This document shows, piece by piece, positions 37,018 to 45,848 of a stretch of 64,000 bases of DNA. The number at the start of each line of letters is the position of its first letter. Within the stretch, counting starts at the first letter, position 1. Under the pieces are notes generated by a model. The model searched no databases and was not told the DNA's origin. It saw only the letters and a list, made by a program, of their open reading frames with translations. Position numbers and translations under genes: made by a program. This stretch comes from Methanobrevibacter sp. (GTDB lineage: Archaea > Methanobacteriota > Methanobacteria > Methanobacteriales > Methanobacteriaceae): assembly GCF_017409525.1 (NCBI RefSeq), contig NZ_JAFQSO010000009.1, forward strand, positions 1 through 64,000, given 5' to 3'.

Positions 37018-37322
37018 ATTTTTTAAATCTATCACCTTTCTTTTTTTTATTTATTTTTTTTAAGATCAGTTCATTGTTGTGAACAACTGTTTTATACGTT
37101 TATTTTTTACTCATTTTTCAATTGTTTTCATTTGATAAAATTGCTTTCACTTTGAAATATTGTTTTCATTTATAACTGGGCCATTTATATGTTTTTGCAC
37201 ACAAACATATCTGTGATTATTCATTAGGTAGTAGTTTGACTATTTTAAAATAAAATAAGGATTATATTATTGAATAGCATAGGATGTGCACTCATATGTT
37301 TAAAAAATTATCAGGTGAAAAA
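37018..37322 (+). other. L12 terminator and upstream region of the HEPN-type pair
   Basis: 305 bp without a gene. T runs at 37037-37061 form the L12 terminator. From 37,060 on: a short GTTCA/TGAAC stem near 37068-37083, three TTGTTTTCATTT-like strings (37129, 37161 regions) and a TATA-like ATTTATATG at about 37185, too far from the next start to be certain. No further structure seen. Confidence 0.4.
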
Positions 37323-37646
37323 ATGATAAATTATGCAGACTTAAATCAGGTTGTTGAAAACTATGGCTATGATCCTTTTGAAAGAATCGAAGAGTTCATT
37401 TTGAGAGAAGTTATTCCAAAATATGATTGTTTGGCTTCAGTCCACAGGTCTAATTTTGATGAATGCGGTTTTCCGGCAATAGAATTTTACATACGATACA
37501 ATGTTAAATTGTCTTTTAAAGATGAAAGAGTATTAGATGCTAAAGTTCGTGATGATATTCGAATTTTTTGTAAAAATAATGGATTGTATGATGCTTATAG
37601 GGAATGTGCTCTTTTTGTAACTGTTTCAGGTGATGCAATTGGATAA
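37323..37646 (+). CDS. Unknown small protein paired with a HEPN-type protein
   Basis: 107 aa from ATG 37323 (AGGTGAAA ribosome binding site nine bases before; an upstream in-frame ATG at 37284 lacks one). I do not recognise the family. It is alpha/beta: helix ERIEEFILREVIPKY, strands SVHRSNF and AIEFYIRYNVKLSF, then VRDDIRIFCKNNGLYDAYREC. The minimal-nucleotidyltransferase GS-x10-D motif of MNT antitoxins is absent. Its 3' end overlaps the next gene, a HEPN-like protein, as in toxin-antitoxin pairs. Its codon use looks like its neighbours. Function unknown. Confidence 0.55.
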   Translation: MINYADLNQVVENYGYDPFERIEEFILREVIPKYDCLASVHRSNFDECGFPAIEFYIRYNVKLSFKDERVLDAKVRDDIRIFCKNNGLYDAYRECALFVTVSGDAIG

Positions 37647-38082
37647 GATGGAATTTGAAGATTTTAATCCATTGGATTTCTTAGAATTGTCTTGTGAATT
37701 GAATTCAGAAGTCTTAGAATTAAAATCTTCCAGTTCTTCAGTTAAAAGAACAATATTTTCAAGAACTTATTATGCTGTTTTCATATTCCTTCGAGAGTTA
37801 TTGTCAGATAACACAGATTATATTTCAAATCCTTATGGGGAGCATAGGAGATTGCCGAATTTCATAGAACGTAAAGGACCTTTTTGTGGAAATATAAATG
37901 AAGTGGTAGCAAAGGATATCAATATTCTAAAAAAATTAAGACATCAATCTGATTACTATCTTGAAGTTCCTTCAAAAGGAACTAAAGAGTATAATAATTG
38001 GCTTTTTTACAATACGGATTATGCAATAGATGTTGCTAACAGAATCATCACTCTCTTTAAAAAACATTTCAAAAATTCCTAA
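37633..38082 (+). CDS. HEPN-domain-like protein
   Basis: About 149 aa, all helical. Seen: SVKRTIFSRTYYAVFIFLRELL near residue 38, like the R-YYAMFHAARALL helix of COG1895-type HEPN proteins, and LKKLRHQSDYYLE near 105, like their R-x-ADY helix. HEPN proteins are often toxins or RNases; the R-x4-6-H catalytic motif is not clearly present here. ATGs at 37633 and 37648 both fit the overlapping AGGTGATG site. Together with the preceding gene it forms a two-gene unit set between L12 and alaS. Confidence 0.6.
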   Translation: MQLDKMEFEDFNPLDFLELSCELNSEVLELKSSSSSVKRTIFSRTYYAVFIFLRELLSDNTDYISNPYGEHRRLPNFIERKGPFCGNINEVVAKDINILKKLRHQSDYYLEVPSKGTKEYNNWLFYNTDYAIDVANRIITLFKKHFKNS

Positions 38083-38128
38083 ATCATATTTTCATTAATT
38101 ATTTATTAAGTAAAAAACATACTTTCTA

Positions 38129-40831
38129 ATGATTAATATGGTAGAAATTTTTGATGAACTTGGTTATAAAAAACAAACTTGTAAAACCTGCGGACAGGAG
38201 TTTTACTCCCAAGTGGACAGAGATACTTGTGGGGATGCTCCATGTGATGAGTATGAGTTTATTGCAAATCCTGCAACTGACAGGTCATACAATTTATATG
38301 AAATCCAAAAGGTTTTTAGAGAATTTTTAGAAAGCGAAGGGCACACACATGTCCCAAGATATCCCGTTTTGGCTAAAAGATGGAGGGATGATGTATTCCT
38401 AGTTGGAGCATCCATATTCTGTTTCCAGCCATGGATAACTTCAGGTCTTGTCAAGCCTCCAGCGAATCCCATTGAAATGGCTCAGCCTTCAATCAGGCTT
38501 AACGATGTTGACAATGTGGGAAGAACTGGCCGTCACATGACATGCTTTACAATGGGGACACACACTGTAATTAACAAGGAAGACGATTTCATTTATTGGG
38601 AAGATGAAACCATTAGGCTTTGCCATGAGTTTTTCGCACACATCGGAATCAACACAGAAGAGATTACTTTCATCAAGTCCTGGTGGGCTGGAGGAGGTAA
38701 TGAAGGCCCTTGCTATGAAGTCTGTTGCAGAGGCGTAGAGCTTGCAACATTGGTATTTATCCAATATGAAACCTTAGAAGACGGATCCAAAAAGGAAATC
38801 CCGATTAAAGTTGTCGACACAGGTTATGGTCTGGAACGTATAGCGTGGATTTCCCAAGGAACTCCAACAGCTTATGATGCCTGCTTTGCACCGGTTGTGG
38901 ATAAGTTAAAAGAATTGACCGGTGTTGAAATCAACGAAGACATTCAAGGAAGGAATGCGCAGATTGCGGGCATGATGGACATTGAAGACATTGGGGATTT
39001 AAAAGAACTCAGAGCTCAAGTTGCAGAAAGTTTAAATCTCTCTTTAGATGAATACCTAAAGGCGGCCGAACCGATGGAAGCAATATATATCATTGCAGAC
39101 CACACAAGATGTCTGGCATTCATGCTGGCAGACGGCATTATCCCATCAAACGTTAAAGAGGGTTATTTGGCAAGATTGGTTTTAAGAAGGACAATCAGGT
39201 TCATGAAGGATTTAAACATGAAAGAGTCCTTGGCTGATGTGATGGAAATACAGCTGGATTTCTTATCCAAGTTCTATCCTGAAATCCGCAACTCCGAAGA
39301 GCATATCATGAACATCATCACTTTAGAGGAAGAGAGATATGCCACAACAGTCAAAAAAGGAAAAAGCATTGTCAGAAGATCCATCAAAAGACTTAAAAAA
39401 GAGGGCAAATCCGAAATGCCTCTTGACATGCTGATAGACTTGTATGATGCTCACGGAATTCCTCCTGAAACCGTTGTTGAAATGGCAGGAGATGGTTTCA
39501 CTGTTAATGTTCCGGACAATTTCTTCACTCTGGTTGCAGGTGCACATGAAAAGGATACAACAAGTAAAAAAGATACATTCAAAGTAGATTTCCCTGAAAC
39601 TGACTTATTGTTCTATAAAGATTTCTACCAAAAAGAATTTGAGGCGGAAGTTTTAGGTTTAATCGAAAAGGATGGTGACAAATGCTTAATCTTTGATAAA
39701 ACAGCATTCTACCCTGAAGGAGGAGGACAACCATCCGACATTGGTGAAGTTTCCATTGATGGAAATGTCTTTAAAATGAAACATGCTGAAAAAATCGACA
39801 ATGTTGTCTTGCATCATGTAGATGGGGACATGCCAAATGACGTAGTCGGCAAAAAAGTCGCCGGCGAGATTGATTGGAACAGAAGGATAACTCTTGCTCG
39901 CCACCACACAGGAACCCACTTGGTTATTGCGGCTGCAAGGAAGGTATTGGGCCAACACATCTGGCAGGCAGGTTCTCAAAATGGTCTTACAAGAGCACGT
40001 ATTGACTTGTCACACTACAAGCGCATCACGCAGGAAGAGCTAAATGAAATTGAAAAATTGGCCAATGAATATGTGATGGACAACATTGATTTGGATATTC
40101 AATTCCACACACGAGATGAGGCACAGGAATTATACGGATTTGTGCTCTATCAAGGAGGTATCGTTCCTGGCAAGATGATTCGTGTGGTAAAAATCCCTGG
40201 AGTTGATGTGCAGGCCTGTGCAGGTACACATGTCATGAGGACTGGTGTGGTCGGACCGATCAAAATCAACAAGACTGAAAGGGTTCAGGACGGTGTCGAA
40301 AGAATTGATTTCTCAGCAGGTCTTGCAGCAATCGATTCCATGCAGCATGATGATGAGATCTTAAGACGAAGCTCTGCAATATTCAAGGTTGAAAATGATC
40401 AGTTGCCTAAAACATGCGAAAGGTTCTTCACTGAATGGAAAGCGCAGAAAAATGAAATCGATAGATTGCAATCAGAAATTGCAGCTTTAAAAATGAACTC
40501 TTTAGCTGACGATTTTGATGAAATCAACGGTTTGAAAGTTATTTCCCAATTGATTGAAGCGGACTTCAAGGAGCTTCAGAAAATGGCTACTGACTTCACA
40601 GATAACGGAAAGGCAGATGTAGTAATCATGGGAAACAATGACGGTAAAATCGTAGGTGCAGCTTCAGATGCTGCAATTGATAATGGAATTAAGATAAATG
40701 AAATTATCAAGACTGCAGCCGGCGTATTAGGTGGCGGCGGCGGAGGCCGTTTAACATTGGCGCAAGGCGCAGGTAAAAATGCAGACAAAATGGATGAAGC
40801 TATTCAAACTGCAGTTGATTTAATCAAATAA
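38129..40831 (+). CDS. alaS: Alanyl-tRNA synthetase, archaeal type
   Basis: 900-aa class II synthetase. N-terminal zinc region CKTCGQEFYSQVDRDTCGD typical of archaeal AlaRS, aminoacylation core with motif 2 (RHMTCFTMGTHTVI near residue 135) and motif 3-like GYGLERIAW near 232, editing domain with HHTGTHLVIAAARKVLG near 590 and CAGTHVMRTG near 693, and C-terminal DHHA1-type oligomerisation domain ending GGGGGGRLTLAQGAG. Complete, no anomalies. The start ATG 38129 could also be at 38138. Transcribed alone by spacing. Confidence 0.96.
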   Translation: MINMVEIFDELGYKKQTCKTCGQEFYSQVDRDTCGDAPCDEYEFIANPATDRSYNLYEIQKVFREFLESEGHTHVPRYPVLAKRWRDDVFLVGASIFCFQPWITSGLVKPPANPIEMAQPSIRLNDVDNVGRTGRHMTCFTMGTHTVINKEDDFIYWEDETIRLCHEFFAHIGINTEEITFIKSWWAGGGNEGPCYEVCCRGVELATLVFIQYETLEDGSKKEIPIKVVDTGYGLERIAWISQGTPTAYDACFAPVVDKLKELTGVEINEDIQGRNAQIAGMMDIEDIGDLKELRAQVAESLNLSLDEYLKAAEPMEAIYIIADHTRCLAFMLADGIIPSNVKEGYLARLVLRRTIRFMKDLNMKESLADVMEIQLDFLSKFYPEIRNSEEHIMNIITLEEERYATTVKKGKSIVRRSIKRLKKEGKSEMPLDMLIDLYDAHGIPPETVVEMAGDGFTVNVPDNFFTLVAGAHEKDTTSKKDTFKVDFPETDLLFYKDFYQKEFEAEVLGLIEKDGDKCLIFDKTAFYPEGGGQPSDIGEVSIDGNVFKMKHAEKIDNVVLHHVDGDMPNDVVGKKVAGEIDWNRRITLARHHTGTHLVIAAARKVLGQHIWQAGSQNGLTRARIDLSHYKRITQEELNEIEKLANEYVMDNIDLDIQFHTRDEAQELYGFVLYQGGIVPGKMIRVVKIPGVDVQACAGTHVMRTGVVGPIKINKTERVQDGVERIDFSAGLAAIDSMQHDDEILRRSSAIFKVENDQLPKTCERFFTEWKAQKNEIDRLQSEIAALKMNSLADDFDEINGLKVISQLIEADFKELQKMATDFTDNGKADVVIMGNNDGKIVGAASDAAIDNGIKINEIIKTAAGVLGGGGGGRLTLAQGAGKNADKMDEAIQTAVDLIK

Positions 40832-40860
40832 GGGAAATTCATTTCTCTTATATTTAATTA

Positions 40861-40900
40861 TTTTTTTAAAAAAAGAAATAAGAGATATTTAATCTCTTAT
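40861..40900 (-). terminator. Hairpin terminator of the secreted Ig-like protein gene
   Basis: ATAAGAGAT (40878-40886) and ATCTCTTAT (40892-40900), five-base loop, overlapping the stop codon. The minus strand then runs TTTCTTTTTTT. It may also stop the convergent alaS transcript. Confidence 0.6.
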
Positions 40901-41805
40901 CTGGTCAAATACCATACTTTTGCCTTGATTGGAACATATCCGTCGATTGGTTTAACTGAAATTGGTTTCCAGCCATGGAACTTGTCTTCAGTTAGTTTTG
41001 CAGTTTTGGTAACAATCTTTCCGGTCTTTTTATTTTTAAAGAAGAATTTGGCTTTGGTAACCATTGTATGTGAGAGTCCATCTAATGGGTCTTTTGTAAG
41101 ATAACTTTCAGCATAAACTCCTTTTTGATATTGAGCGTCACGTGGCTCGTAGAACACATAAATAGTATCTCCAATCTTTAATTTTTTTCTATTTTCTATT
41201 CCATAATTTGTCTTCTTCATTGGGAGTGTAACGGTATTTTTAGTTTTGCCATAGATTACTATTGTATCTTTTTCGTTAATGCGGTATTTGCTGTCGGGTG
41301 TTGTTATGGTCACTTTGTATGTTCCCACTTTGAGGTTTTTGACATTAAACACTTTAGCTTCTCCCTTATAATTGGTCTTTACCTTATAGGTATAAGTTTT
41401 TTTACCAATTTTCAGTTTAACGGTTAAGTTGACATTTTTGTAGAATGTGGTTTTGTAAGTATCTGGATCAGTGTCATACACTTTCACTTTTACATATTTA
41501 TTTTGCTTGTAAATGAATCCTTGGCCGCACAACACGTTAGGAGCTATTTTTCCAGTCTTAGCGTTTTTAGCAATGTTGGAGGTATTGTCTGTTTTTTTAA
41601 TGGACTGGACTGAATTATCGCTTATAAGTTTATCGGTACTTGAATTCACTTCTATTGCACTAGAATGTTCATCATCAATTTCCAATTCTGCAGTGCCATC
41701 ATCAACTGTAAGGTTGCCATCTTGCTGTGATGCGGAAACGCTGGTTACGCATAATAGCAATATGAGCACTATAGAGAATGCTAGAATCATATTTCTTAAT
41801 TTCAT
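40897..41805 (-). CDS. Secreted protein with signal peptide and Ig-like repeat (adhesin-like)
   Basis: 302 aa from the ATG at 41805, six bases after a strong GGAGG; the ATG at 41811 lies directly against it and is less likely. Signal peptide about residues 1-26 (MILAFSIVLILLLCVTSVSAS). An acidic, Ser/Thr-rich linker (30-90) is followed by one Ig-like domain (about 100-195: VNLTVKLKIGKKTYTYKVKT, NLKVGTYKVTITTPDSKYRI) and a C-terminal domain ending VPIKAKVWYLTR. Methanobrevibacter encodes many adhesin-like proteins with such domains; this short copy lacks the long repeats and any obvious anchor, so it is probably released or bound to other surface proteins. Confidence 0.72.
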   Translation of the reverse strand: MKLRNMILAFSIVLILLLCVTSVSASQQDGNLTVDDGTAELEIDDEHSSAIEVNSSTDKLISDNSVQSIKKTDNTSNIAKNAKTGKIAPNVLCGQGFIYKQNKYVKVKVYDTDPDTYKTTFYKNVNLTVKLKIGKKTYTYKVKTNYKGEAKVFNVKNLKVGTYKVTITTPDSKYRINEKDTIVIYGKTKNTVTLPMKKTNYGIENRKKLKIGDTIYVFYEPRDAQYQKGVYAESYLTKDPLDGLSHTMVTKAKFFFKNKKTGKIVTKTAKLTEDKFHGWKPISVKPIDGYVPIKAKVWYLTR

Positions 41806-41984
41806 AATCATCCCTCCTAAATATTATATTGTTTAATTTGATTTTTGTAGTAAATATAATTTGAGTTATATAATTAACAATACTTCGTTGACTTAACATA
41901 AGATTTATATTCTTTGTCATGTTTAAAATTAGTATTAACAGTTGTTATTTTTTTATCATATACTTAAATAAAGAGAGTGTTTAG

Positions 41985-43139
41985 ATGAATCATGATTTGA
42001 TTATTGCAAGATATGGCGAAATAGGATTAAAAAGCCCAAAAATAAGGTCCCGATTTGAAAAAAAGCTAGTAAAAAACATTAGAGCCACTTTTGATTGTGA
42101 TGTTGTGCGAAATCAGGGAAGAATATATATCTTTCCAGAGGATTTCAATGAAGGGATAGAAAAATTGAACAGGGTTTTCGGTGTGGTTTCCTATTCTCCT
42201 GCAACCTCAACACATGCCAATTATGATGATATTGATGAAACATTGGCCAAATACACTGAAGATTTAATGACTGAGGGCATTTTGGATGAAAATACAAAGT
42301 TCGCGATTAAATGCAGGCGTGTTGGAACGCATGATTTCACTTCCCAGGAAATGGCTGCACATTGCGGGGGAGTTGTAAGAAGTGTTGTTTTAGCGCCAGT
42401 GGACTTGACAAATCCTGACTTGACTATTTTCGTTGAAATCAGGGAAGGCGATGCATATATCTATCATGAAAAGATCAAAGGCCCTGGAGGTCTTCCATTA
42501 GGAACGCAAGGAAAGGTCGTTGTTTTGCTTTCAAGCGGGATAGACTCTCCAGTTGCAGCATATCTGATGATGAAAAGGGGATGTGAGGTTGTTGCTCTTC
42601 ACTGCAATAACGACCCTTTTTCAGGCCCTAAAGTCACTGAGCTTTTCAATGAATTGGTTGACCGGCTGAATATTTATGCAAAGGGGGTTCCAATCAAGAA
42701 GAGTGTAATTGATTATGGGGAATACCTTACTGTTGCAAAGGACAAGGCTCCAGAGAAGATGACCTGCGTTTTATGCAAGTCAGGGATGTATAGGATAGCT
42801 GAAAAATTAGCCATCAAATTGGGGGCTGATGCGATTGTAGATGGAAGCAGTGTCGGCCAGGTCGCTTCACAGACTTTGTCAAACATATTGGCTACCAGAT
42901 ATGGTGTTGACATGCCAATCTTATCTCCGTTGATAGGCCTTGATAAAGAGGAAATCACGGCTATTGCTAAGGAAATTGGAACATTTGAAATATCTAAAAT
43001 AGATGATGGAGGATGCAGTGCTGTTCCAAGATATCCTGAAACTCGTGCGGATTTGGATAGGGTAAAGCAGGCCTGCGAAGACATGAACCAGGATGTTGAG
43101 GTTCAAAAGGCATTTGAAAATATTAGAAAAATCGATTAA
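41985..43139 (+). CDS. thiI: tRNA 4-thiouridine synthase ThiI
   Basis: 384 aa. N-terminal ferredoxin-like/THUMP region (residues 1-165, with ARYGEIGLKSPKIRSRFEKK), PP-loop ATP-pyrophosphatase motif LLSSGIDSPVAAYLM near 180, and the cysteine site TCVLCKSGMY near 260. ThiI makes 4-thiouridine at tRNA position 8. The C-terminal rhodanese domain of bacterial ThiI is absent, as in most methanogens, so sulfur delivery must come from another route. Starts ATG 41985. Monocistronic, with a TATA-like region upstream. Confidence 0.93.
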   Translation: MNHDLIIARYGEIGLKSPKIRSRFEKKLVKNIRATFDCDVVRNQGRIYIFPEDFNEGIEKLNRVFGVVSYSPATSTHANYDDIDETLAKYTEDLMTEGILDENTKFAIKCRRVGTHDFTSQEMAAHCGGVVRSVVLAPVDLTNPDLTIFVEIREGDAYIYHEKIKGPGGLPLGTQGKVVVLLSSGIDSPVAAYLMMKRGCEVVALHCNNDPFSGPKVTELFNELVDRLNIYAKGVPIKKSVIDYGEYLTVAKDKAPEKMTCVLCKSGMYRIAEKLAIKLGADAIVDGSSVGQVASQTLSNILATRYGVDMPILSPLIGLDKEEITAIAKEIGTFEISKIDDGGCSAVPRYPETRADLDRVKQACEDMNQDVEVQKAFENIRKID

Positions 43140-43206
43140 TCTTTTCAATTTTTTTCTTTTTTTGTTTTTAATTTTCCTTGAATAACTCGCCTAACATAAT
43201 AATTAT

Positions 43207-43257
43207 ATAGTATACTATCCAAAAATAATATATGTCTAGTAAATAACTAATTTACTA
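43207..43257 (+). promoter_or_regulatory. Two palindromes in the fbp promoter
   Basis: ATAGTATACTAT (43207-43218), a perfect 12-bp palindrome, and TAGTAAAT-aacta-ATTTACTA (43237-43257). The TATA-like AATATATG lies between them (about 43227-43234), so one palindrome is upstream of the TATA box and the other near the start of transcription. Candidate operators for a glycolysis/gluconeogenesis regulator; no regulator identified. Confidence 0.4.
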
Positions 43258-43272
43258 ATTGAGGTTATAAAT

Positions 43273-44370
43273 ATGAAAACTACTGTTAGTGTAATTAAAG
43301 CTGATATTGGAAGTGTTTCCGGTCACTGTGTAGCACACCCTGAATTAATGGATATCTGTGACGAAGTTCTAAACGAAGCTTTAGAAGCAGGTATCTTGAA
43401 AGATTACTACATATCTCGTTGTGGAGATGACATAGACTTAATTATGACCCACGATAAAGGGGAAGAAAACGAAGAAGTACACAAAACTGCATACAATGCA
43501 TTCATGAAAGCTACCGAAAGGGCACGTGAATTGAAATTATACGGTGCAGGTCAAGACTTGTTATCCGATACATTCTCAGGAAACATCAAAGGTATGGGTC
43601 CAGGTGTTGCAGAATTTGAATTTGAAGAAAGGCCATCTGACCCTGTTTTAGTGTTCTGCTGTGACAAAACTGAACCTGGTGCATTCAACTTGCCAGTATT
43701 CAGAATGTTTGCAGACCCATTCAATACTGCAGGTCTTGTAATCGACCCATCATTACACGATGGATTCAAATTTGAAGTATTTGATGTAATTGAACACAGA
43801 AAAGTTGTCTTAAACTGTCCTGAAGAAATGTATGACTTGCTTGCATTAATCGGTTCCACCGGAAGATATGTAATTAAAAGAGTATGGAAGAAAAACGGTG
43901 AAATCGCAGCTGCAGTAAGTACCGAAAGATTAAACTTGATGGCTGGAGAATACGTCGGTAAAGACGACCCAGTATGTATTGTAAGAGCACAATCTGGTTT
44001 CCCTGCAAACGGAGAATGTGTAGATCCATTTGCATTCCCACACATGGTAAGCGGATGGATGAGAGGATCCCACAACGGTCCAATGATGCCTGTATCTGAA
44101 GCAGAAGCAAACCCAATCAGATTCGACGGACCACCTAGAGTAGTAGGATTAGGTTTCCAAGTAGCTAACGGTGAATTAATCGGACCAGTCGATTTATTCG
44201 ATGACCCTGCATTCGACCCAACCCGTGAACAAGCTGCTAAAATCGCAACTTACATCAGAAGACACGGTCCATTTGAACCTCACAGATTGCCTGCTGAAGA
44301 AATGGAATACACTTCACTTCCTGGTGTAATGGAAAAATTAGAATCCAGATTTGAAGATATGGATGATTAG
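43273..44370 (+). CDS. fbp: Fructose-1,6-bisphosphate aldolase/phosphatase
   Basis: 365-aa bifunctional type V enzyme of gluconeogenesis: it condenses triose phosphates and dephosphorylates the product. Seen: the N-terminus TTVSVIKADIGSVSGHCVAH with metal ligands, IMTHDKGEENEEVHKTAYNA near 60, YGAGQDLLSDTFSGNIKGMGPG near 90 and the C-terminal YIRRHGPFEPHRLP near 330. Codons here are strongly optimal, as expected for high expression. A GAGGTTAT ribosome binding site precedes ATG 43273. Ends in a perfect hairpin plus Ts. Confidence 0.96.
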   Translation: MKTTVSVIKADIGSVSGHCVAHPELMDICDEVLNEALEAGILKDYYISRCGDDIDLIMTHDKGEENEEVHKTAYNAFMKATERARELKLYGAGQDLLSDTFSGNIKGMGPGVAEFEFEERPSDPVLVFCCDKTEPGAFNLPVFRMFADPFNTAGLVIDPSLHDGFKFEVFDVIEHRKVVLNCPEEMYDLLALIGSTGRYVIKRVWKKNGEIAAAVSTERLNLMAGEYVGKDDPVCIVRAQSGFPANGECVDPFAFPHMVSGWMRGSHNGPMMPVSEAEANPIRFDGPPRVVGLGFQVANGELIGPVDLFDDPAFDPTREQAAKIATYIRRHGPFEPHRLPAEEMEYTSLPGVMEKLESRFEDMDD

Positions 44371-44375
44371 ATTTA

Positions 44376-44412
44376 AAGAGATTTAAAATCTCTTCTTTTT
44401 TTACTTTTTTTT
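44376..44412 (+). terminator. fbp terminator
   Basis: AAGAGATTT-a-AAATCTCTT (44376-44394) followed by cTTTTTTT and TTTTTTTT runs. A textbook hairpin-plus-T structure, which also lies ahead of the convergent DUF3781 gene end. Confidence 0.65.
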
Positions 44413-44416
44413 AAAA

Positions 44417-44677
44417 TTAGTTTTTATGAGCAGTTATTATGGTAAAACTGCTTGAATTGATGGTTATTATGCAGTCGTCAACATTAACATAGTAATTCTT
44501 ACCTTCTTTTGTAACTGTCGCATTGTCCTGTTTAAGCTTAGAAATGCAATAGCTTACAGGCTCATCGTCAATTCCTAAATTTTTTTGAATTCTTCCTATT
44601 CCCATTTCAGTGGTATGAATCTTATCAACATTTTCTAAAAGCATTTTCCTGTGCATTTCATCACCCGTTTTTTGCAT
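44417..44677 (-). CDS. DUF3781 family protein
   Basis: 86 aa. Matches the small DUF3781 family: LLENVDKIHTTEMGIGRIQKNLGI near residue 12, an alpha-helical part, then a beta hairpin KEGKNYYVNVDDCIITINSSSFTIITAHK. The family is uncharacterised, found in bacteria and some methanogens. Internal ATG codons (M8, M12) are alternative starts. It stands back to back with the ABC exporter; the shared control region holds a palindrome. Confidence 0.75.
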   Translation of the reverse strand: MQKTGDEMHRKMLLENVDKIHTTEMGIGRIQKNLGIDDEPVSYCISKLKQDNATVTKEGKNYYVNVDDCIITINSSSFTIITAHKN

Positions 44678-44701
44678 CTTGGTTAATGAGGAGATTAGTT
44701 A

Positions 44702-44729
44702 TTTATATGTTACAATACTATTTAGTATT
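44702..44729 (+). promoter_or_regulatory. Promoter and palindrome before the leaderless ABC permease gene
   Basis: TATA box TTTATATG (44702-44709) about 22 bases before the permease ATG (44730), so RNA would start at or close to the start codon. AATACTA-TT-TAGTATT (44714-44729) is a perfect palindrome between the two, a likely operator. It resembles the GTATTAC half-sites around hmd but is not identical. Confidence 0.5.
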
Positions 44730-45839
44730 ATGTCATTTTTAAAATTTATTCTTAAAAATCCATTCAGGAGGAAAAACAGCGCAGTTCTGGCAATCGTCGG
44801 CATTGCAATTGGAATTATTGTAATCGTTGCTCTTGGTGGAATCACAGATGGGTTAGTAAATACCTTTGAAGATACAATTCATGCGGGAGGTGCTGATTTT
44901 TCCATTTCAGGAAAGGAAACGGGGGATTCGGCATATGGAACTAACACCATCGATGCAAATTGGACTGATAAAATCGCTAACGTTTCAGGAGTTGAGGAGG
45001 CTTATCCCATTTATGTTGTTCTGACTTCAGTGGGGGATGATTTCATGAATACCCTGATTGGTATTGACCCTAATGGTACTACCTTGGCGGACATTTCCAT
45101 GAAGGAGGGTAGAATATTTGAGGATAACGAATCTGAAGTTATTCTGGGTGAAATATATGCGGATGATAACAATTACTCTGTAGGCGACTCTATCAAAATA
45201 GATGGCGAAGACTTTGAGGTTGTCGGAATCTTTGAAACAGGAGATCAAAACACTGCTGGAGCGGTATTCACTTCAATTTCCAAGGTTGGTGATTTGATGA
45301 ACGATGAGGATTCAATTTCAAACATTTATGTTAAAGTGGAAAAAGGTGAAGACCCTCAGGCTGTTGCGGATAGAATCGATGAGTTATACGGTGATGATAT
45401 TGCAACAATCACTTCAGTCATGGAGATGCAGCAGATGGGAGACATGCTGAACATGCTTAAGGCATCAACATGGGCCATTTCACTTTTAGCAATTGTCGTT
45501 GGCGGTTTGGGCATCATCAACACCATGTTGATGTCAGTCTTTGAAAGAACCCGTGAAATCGGAGTTCTGAAGGCTGTCGGATGGTCAAATAAAAAAATAT
45601 TAACAATGATTGTCGGCGAGTCTCTTGTAATTACAATAGTGTCTGCCATCATCGGGTCCTTAATAGGATTTTTGGCATGCACTCTTTTAGGCCCTCAGAT
45701 TGGAATAACTCCATTGTTCACTCCAAAGATATTTATTCAGGCATTTGCAATAGCCATAATCGTTGGAGTCATTGGAGGACTTTACCCTGCAATCAAGGCA
45801 GTTAAATTGCCACCAACAGAGGCGTTGAGGTATGAGTGA
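44730..45839 (+). CDS. ABC transporter permease (MacB/LolC-like)
   Basis: About 369 aa, starting at MSFLKFILKNPFRRK, which is the usual N-terminus of these permeases. One N-terminal transmembrane helix (about 20-42), a large external MacB-PCD domain (43-240) and three C-terminal helices forming the FtsX domain (about 250-365, with VFERTREIGVLKAVGWSNKKI, the coupling motif). It exports peptides or lipids, or acts mechanically; substrate unknown. No ribosome binding site; predicted leaderless. The ATPase gene follows by nine bases. Confidence 0.85.
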   Translation: MSFLKFILKNPFRRKNSAVLAIVGIAIGIIVIVALGGITDGLVNTFEDTIHAGGADFSISGKETGDSAYGTNTIDANWTDKIANVSGVEEAYPIYVVLTSVGDDFMNTLIGIDPNGTTLADISMKEGRIFEDNESEVILGEIYADDNNYSVGDSIKIDGEDFEVVGIFETGDQNTAGAVFTSISKVGDLMNDEDSISNIYVKVEKGEDPQAVADRIDELYGDDIATITSVMEMQQMGDMLNMLKASTWAISLLAIVVGGLGIINTMLMSVFERTREIGVLKAVGWSNKKILTMIVGESLVITIVSAIIGSLIGFLACTLLGPQIGITPLFTPKIFIQAFAIAIIVGVIGGLYPAIKAVKLPPTEALRYE

Positions 45840-45848
45840 GGTGTTAAA

